Shown here in pieces: positions 63,778-64,000 of a stretch of 64,000 nucleotides of DNA. Origin of the DNA: Amycolatopsis alba DSM 44262. GTDB taxonomy: Bacteria > Actinomycetota > Actinomycetes > Mycobacteriales > Pseudonocardiaceae. Location: NCBI RefSeq assembly GCF_000384215.1, contig NZ_KB913032.1, positions 1-64,000 of the forward strand, read 5' to 3'. Made by a program: the position numbers and the translations under genes. Numbering within the stretch: position 1 is the stretch's first letter; the number at the start of each line of letters is the position of its first letter. The notes below the pieces were generated by a model. It did not search any database. It worked only from the letters and a program-made list of their open reading frames with translations, and was not told the DNA's origin.

Positions 63778-64000
63778 TCAGGTGAAGCGGTAGGGCGCGG
63801 GAGCCGGGGCGCTCAGCGCGTACCGGACGGCTTCGGCGCGCGAATGGAAGCCCGCCTTCGCGAACAGGTTGTTGATGTGGGTCTTGACGGTGGCTTCGCT
63901 GATCACCAGCCGCGCGGCGATCTCCGGGTTCCGCAGCCCTTCGCCGATCAGGCCGAGGATCTCCTTCTCCCGCGAGGTGAACCCGAACCGGTCGCCCTCC
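63778..64000 (-). CDS. LuxR-family response regulator, C-terminal part (cut by window end)
   Basis: The last 73 codons are present. They form a complete GerE/LuxR helix-turn-helix: FTSREKEILGLIGEGLRNPEIAARL, ISEATVKTHINNLFAKAG and RAEAVRYAL. The receiver domain, if present, lies beyond the window. It probably works with a sensor kinase encoded further on. Confidence 0.9.
   Translation of the reverse strand, partial: EGDRFGFTSREKEILGLIGEGLRNPEIAARLVISEATVKTHINNLFAKAGFHSRAEAVRYALSAPAPAPYRFT

Overview
The window looks like a high-GC actinobacterium of the Pseudonocardiaceae, most like Amycolatopsis. This rests on base composition, frequent GTG/TTG starts, tightly overlapping operons, long perfect intergenic palindromes, and actinobacterial families (DUF2637, FtsK/WXG100 locus, Asp23-type operon). 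The genus is inferred from style, not from a marker gene.

Layout. From 1 to about 31.2 kb is accessory DNA. It holds a frameshifted secreted trypsin-like protease, several unrecognised genes, a GMC oxidoreductase/Nudix-fold gene pair (9.8-12.4 kb) in noticeably AT-richer DNA, a truncated DUF4238 gene, and an IS5-type insertion sequence (16.0-17.0 kb). Three candidate conflict systems follow. The first is a three-gene ABC-3C-like system (17.2-20.6 kb) with a nuclease-like component, a middle component and a zinc-hook ATPase. The second is a compact type VII-like locus (21.1-26.2 kb) with an FtsK ATPase, a WXG100-like protein, a WXG-toxin-like protein and a putative immunity protein. The third is a Nudix-winged-helix gene next to a nucleosidase-NB-ARC-TPR STAND protein (26.7-30.4 kb). 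A DUF2637 protein split in two, preceded by 10-bp-phased repeats, suggests a decayed integrative element.

From 31.5 to 51.2 kb lies an island flanked by two diverged direct repeats of about 0.5 kb. Each ends in a tRNA-3'-end-like sequence, and a fossil serine-integrase C-terminus sits just inside the left copy. The cargo is a small nonribosomal-peptide-type gene cluster: an MFS exporter, a nucleotidyltransferase, a second GMC oxidoreductase, a free carrier protein, two paralogous PhyH-type Fe/2-oxoglutarate oxygenases, a free condensation domain, an A-T-FkbM-methyltransferase protein whose adenylation pocket reads proline-like, a ThDP enzyme, a TPR protein, and on the other strand a second condensation-like protein and a flavin monooxygenase. 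The minus-strand genes form one operon of about 10 kb whose first gene is a 22-codon peptide with a very strong ribosome binding site.

A CAT-anticodon tRNA at 51.7 kb marks the change to ordinary chromosomal genes: NmrA-like reductase, CoA transferase, FAD monooxygenase, an ECF sigma/anti-sigma/Asp23-like operon, fasciclin lipoprotein, sulfite-oxidase-like molybdoenzyme, argG, a membrane protein and a LuxR-type regulator cut by the window end.
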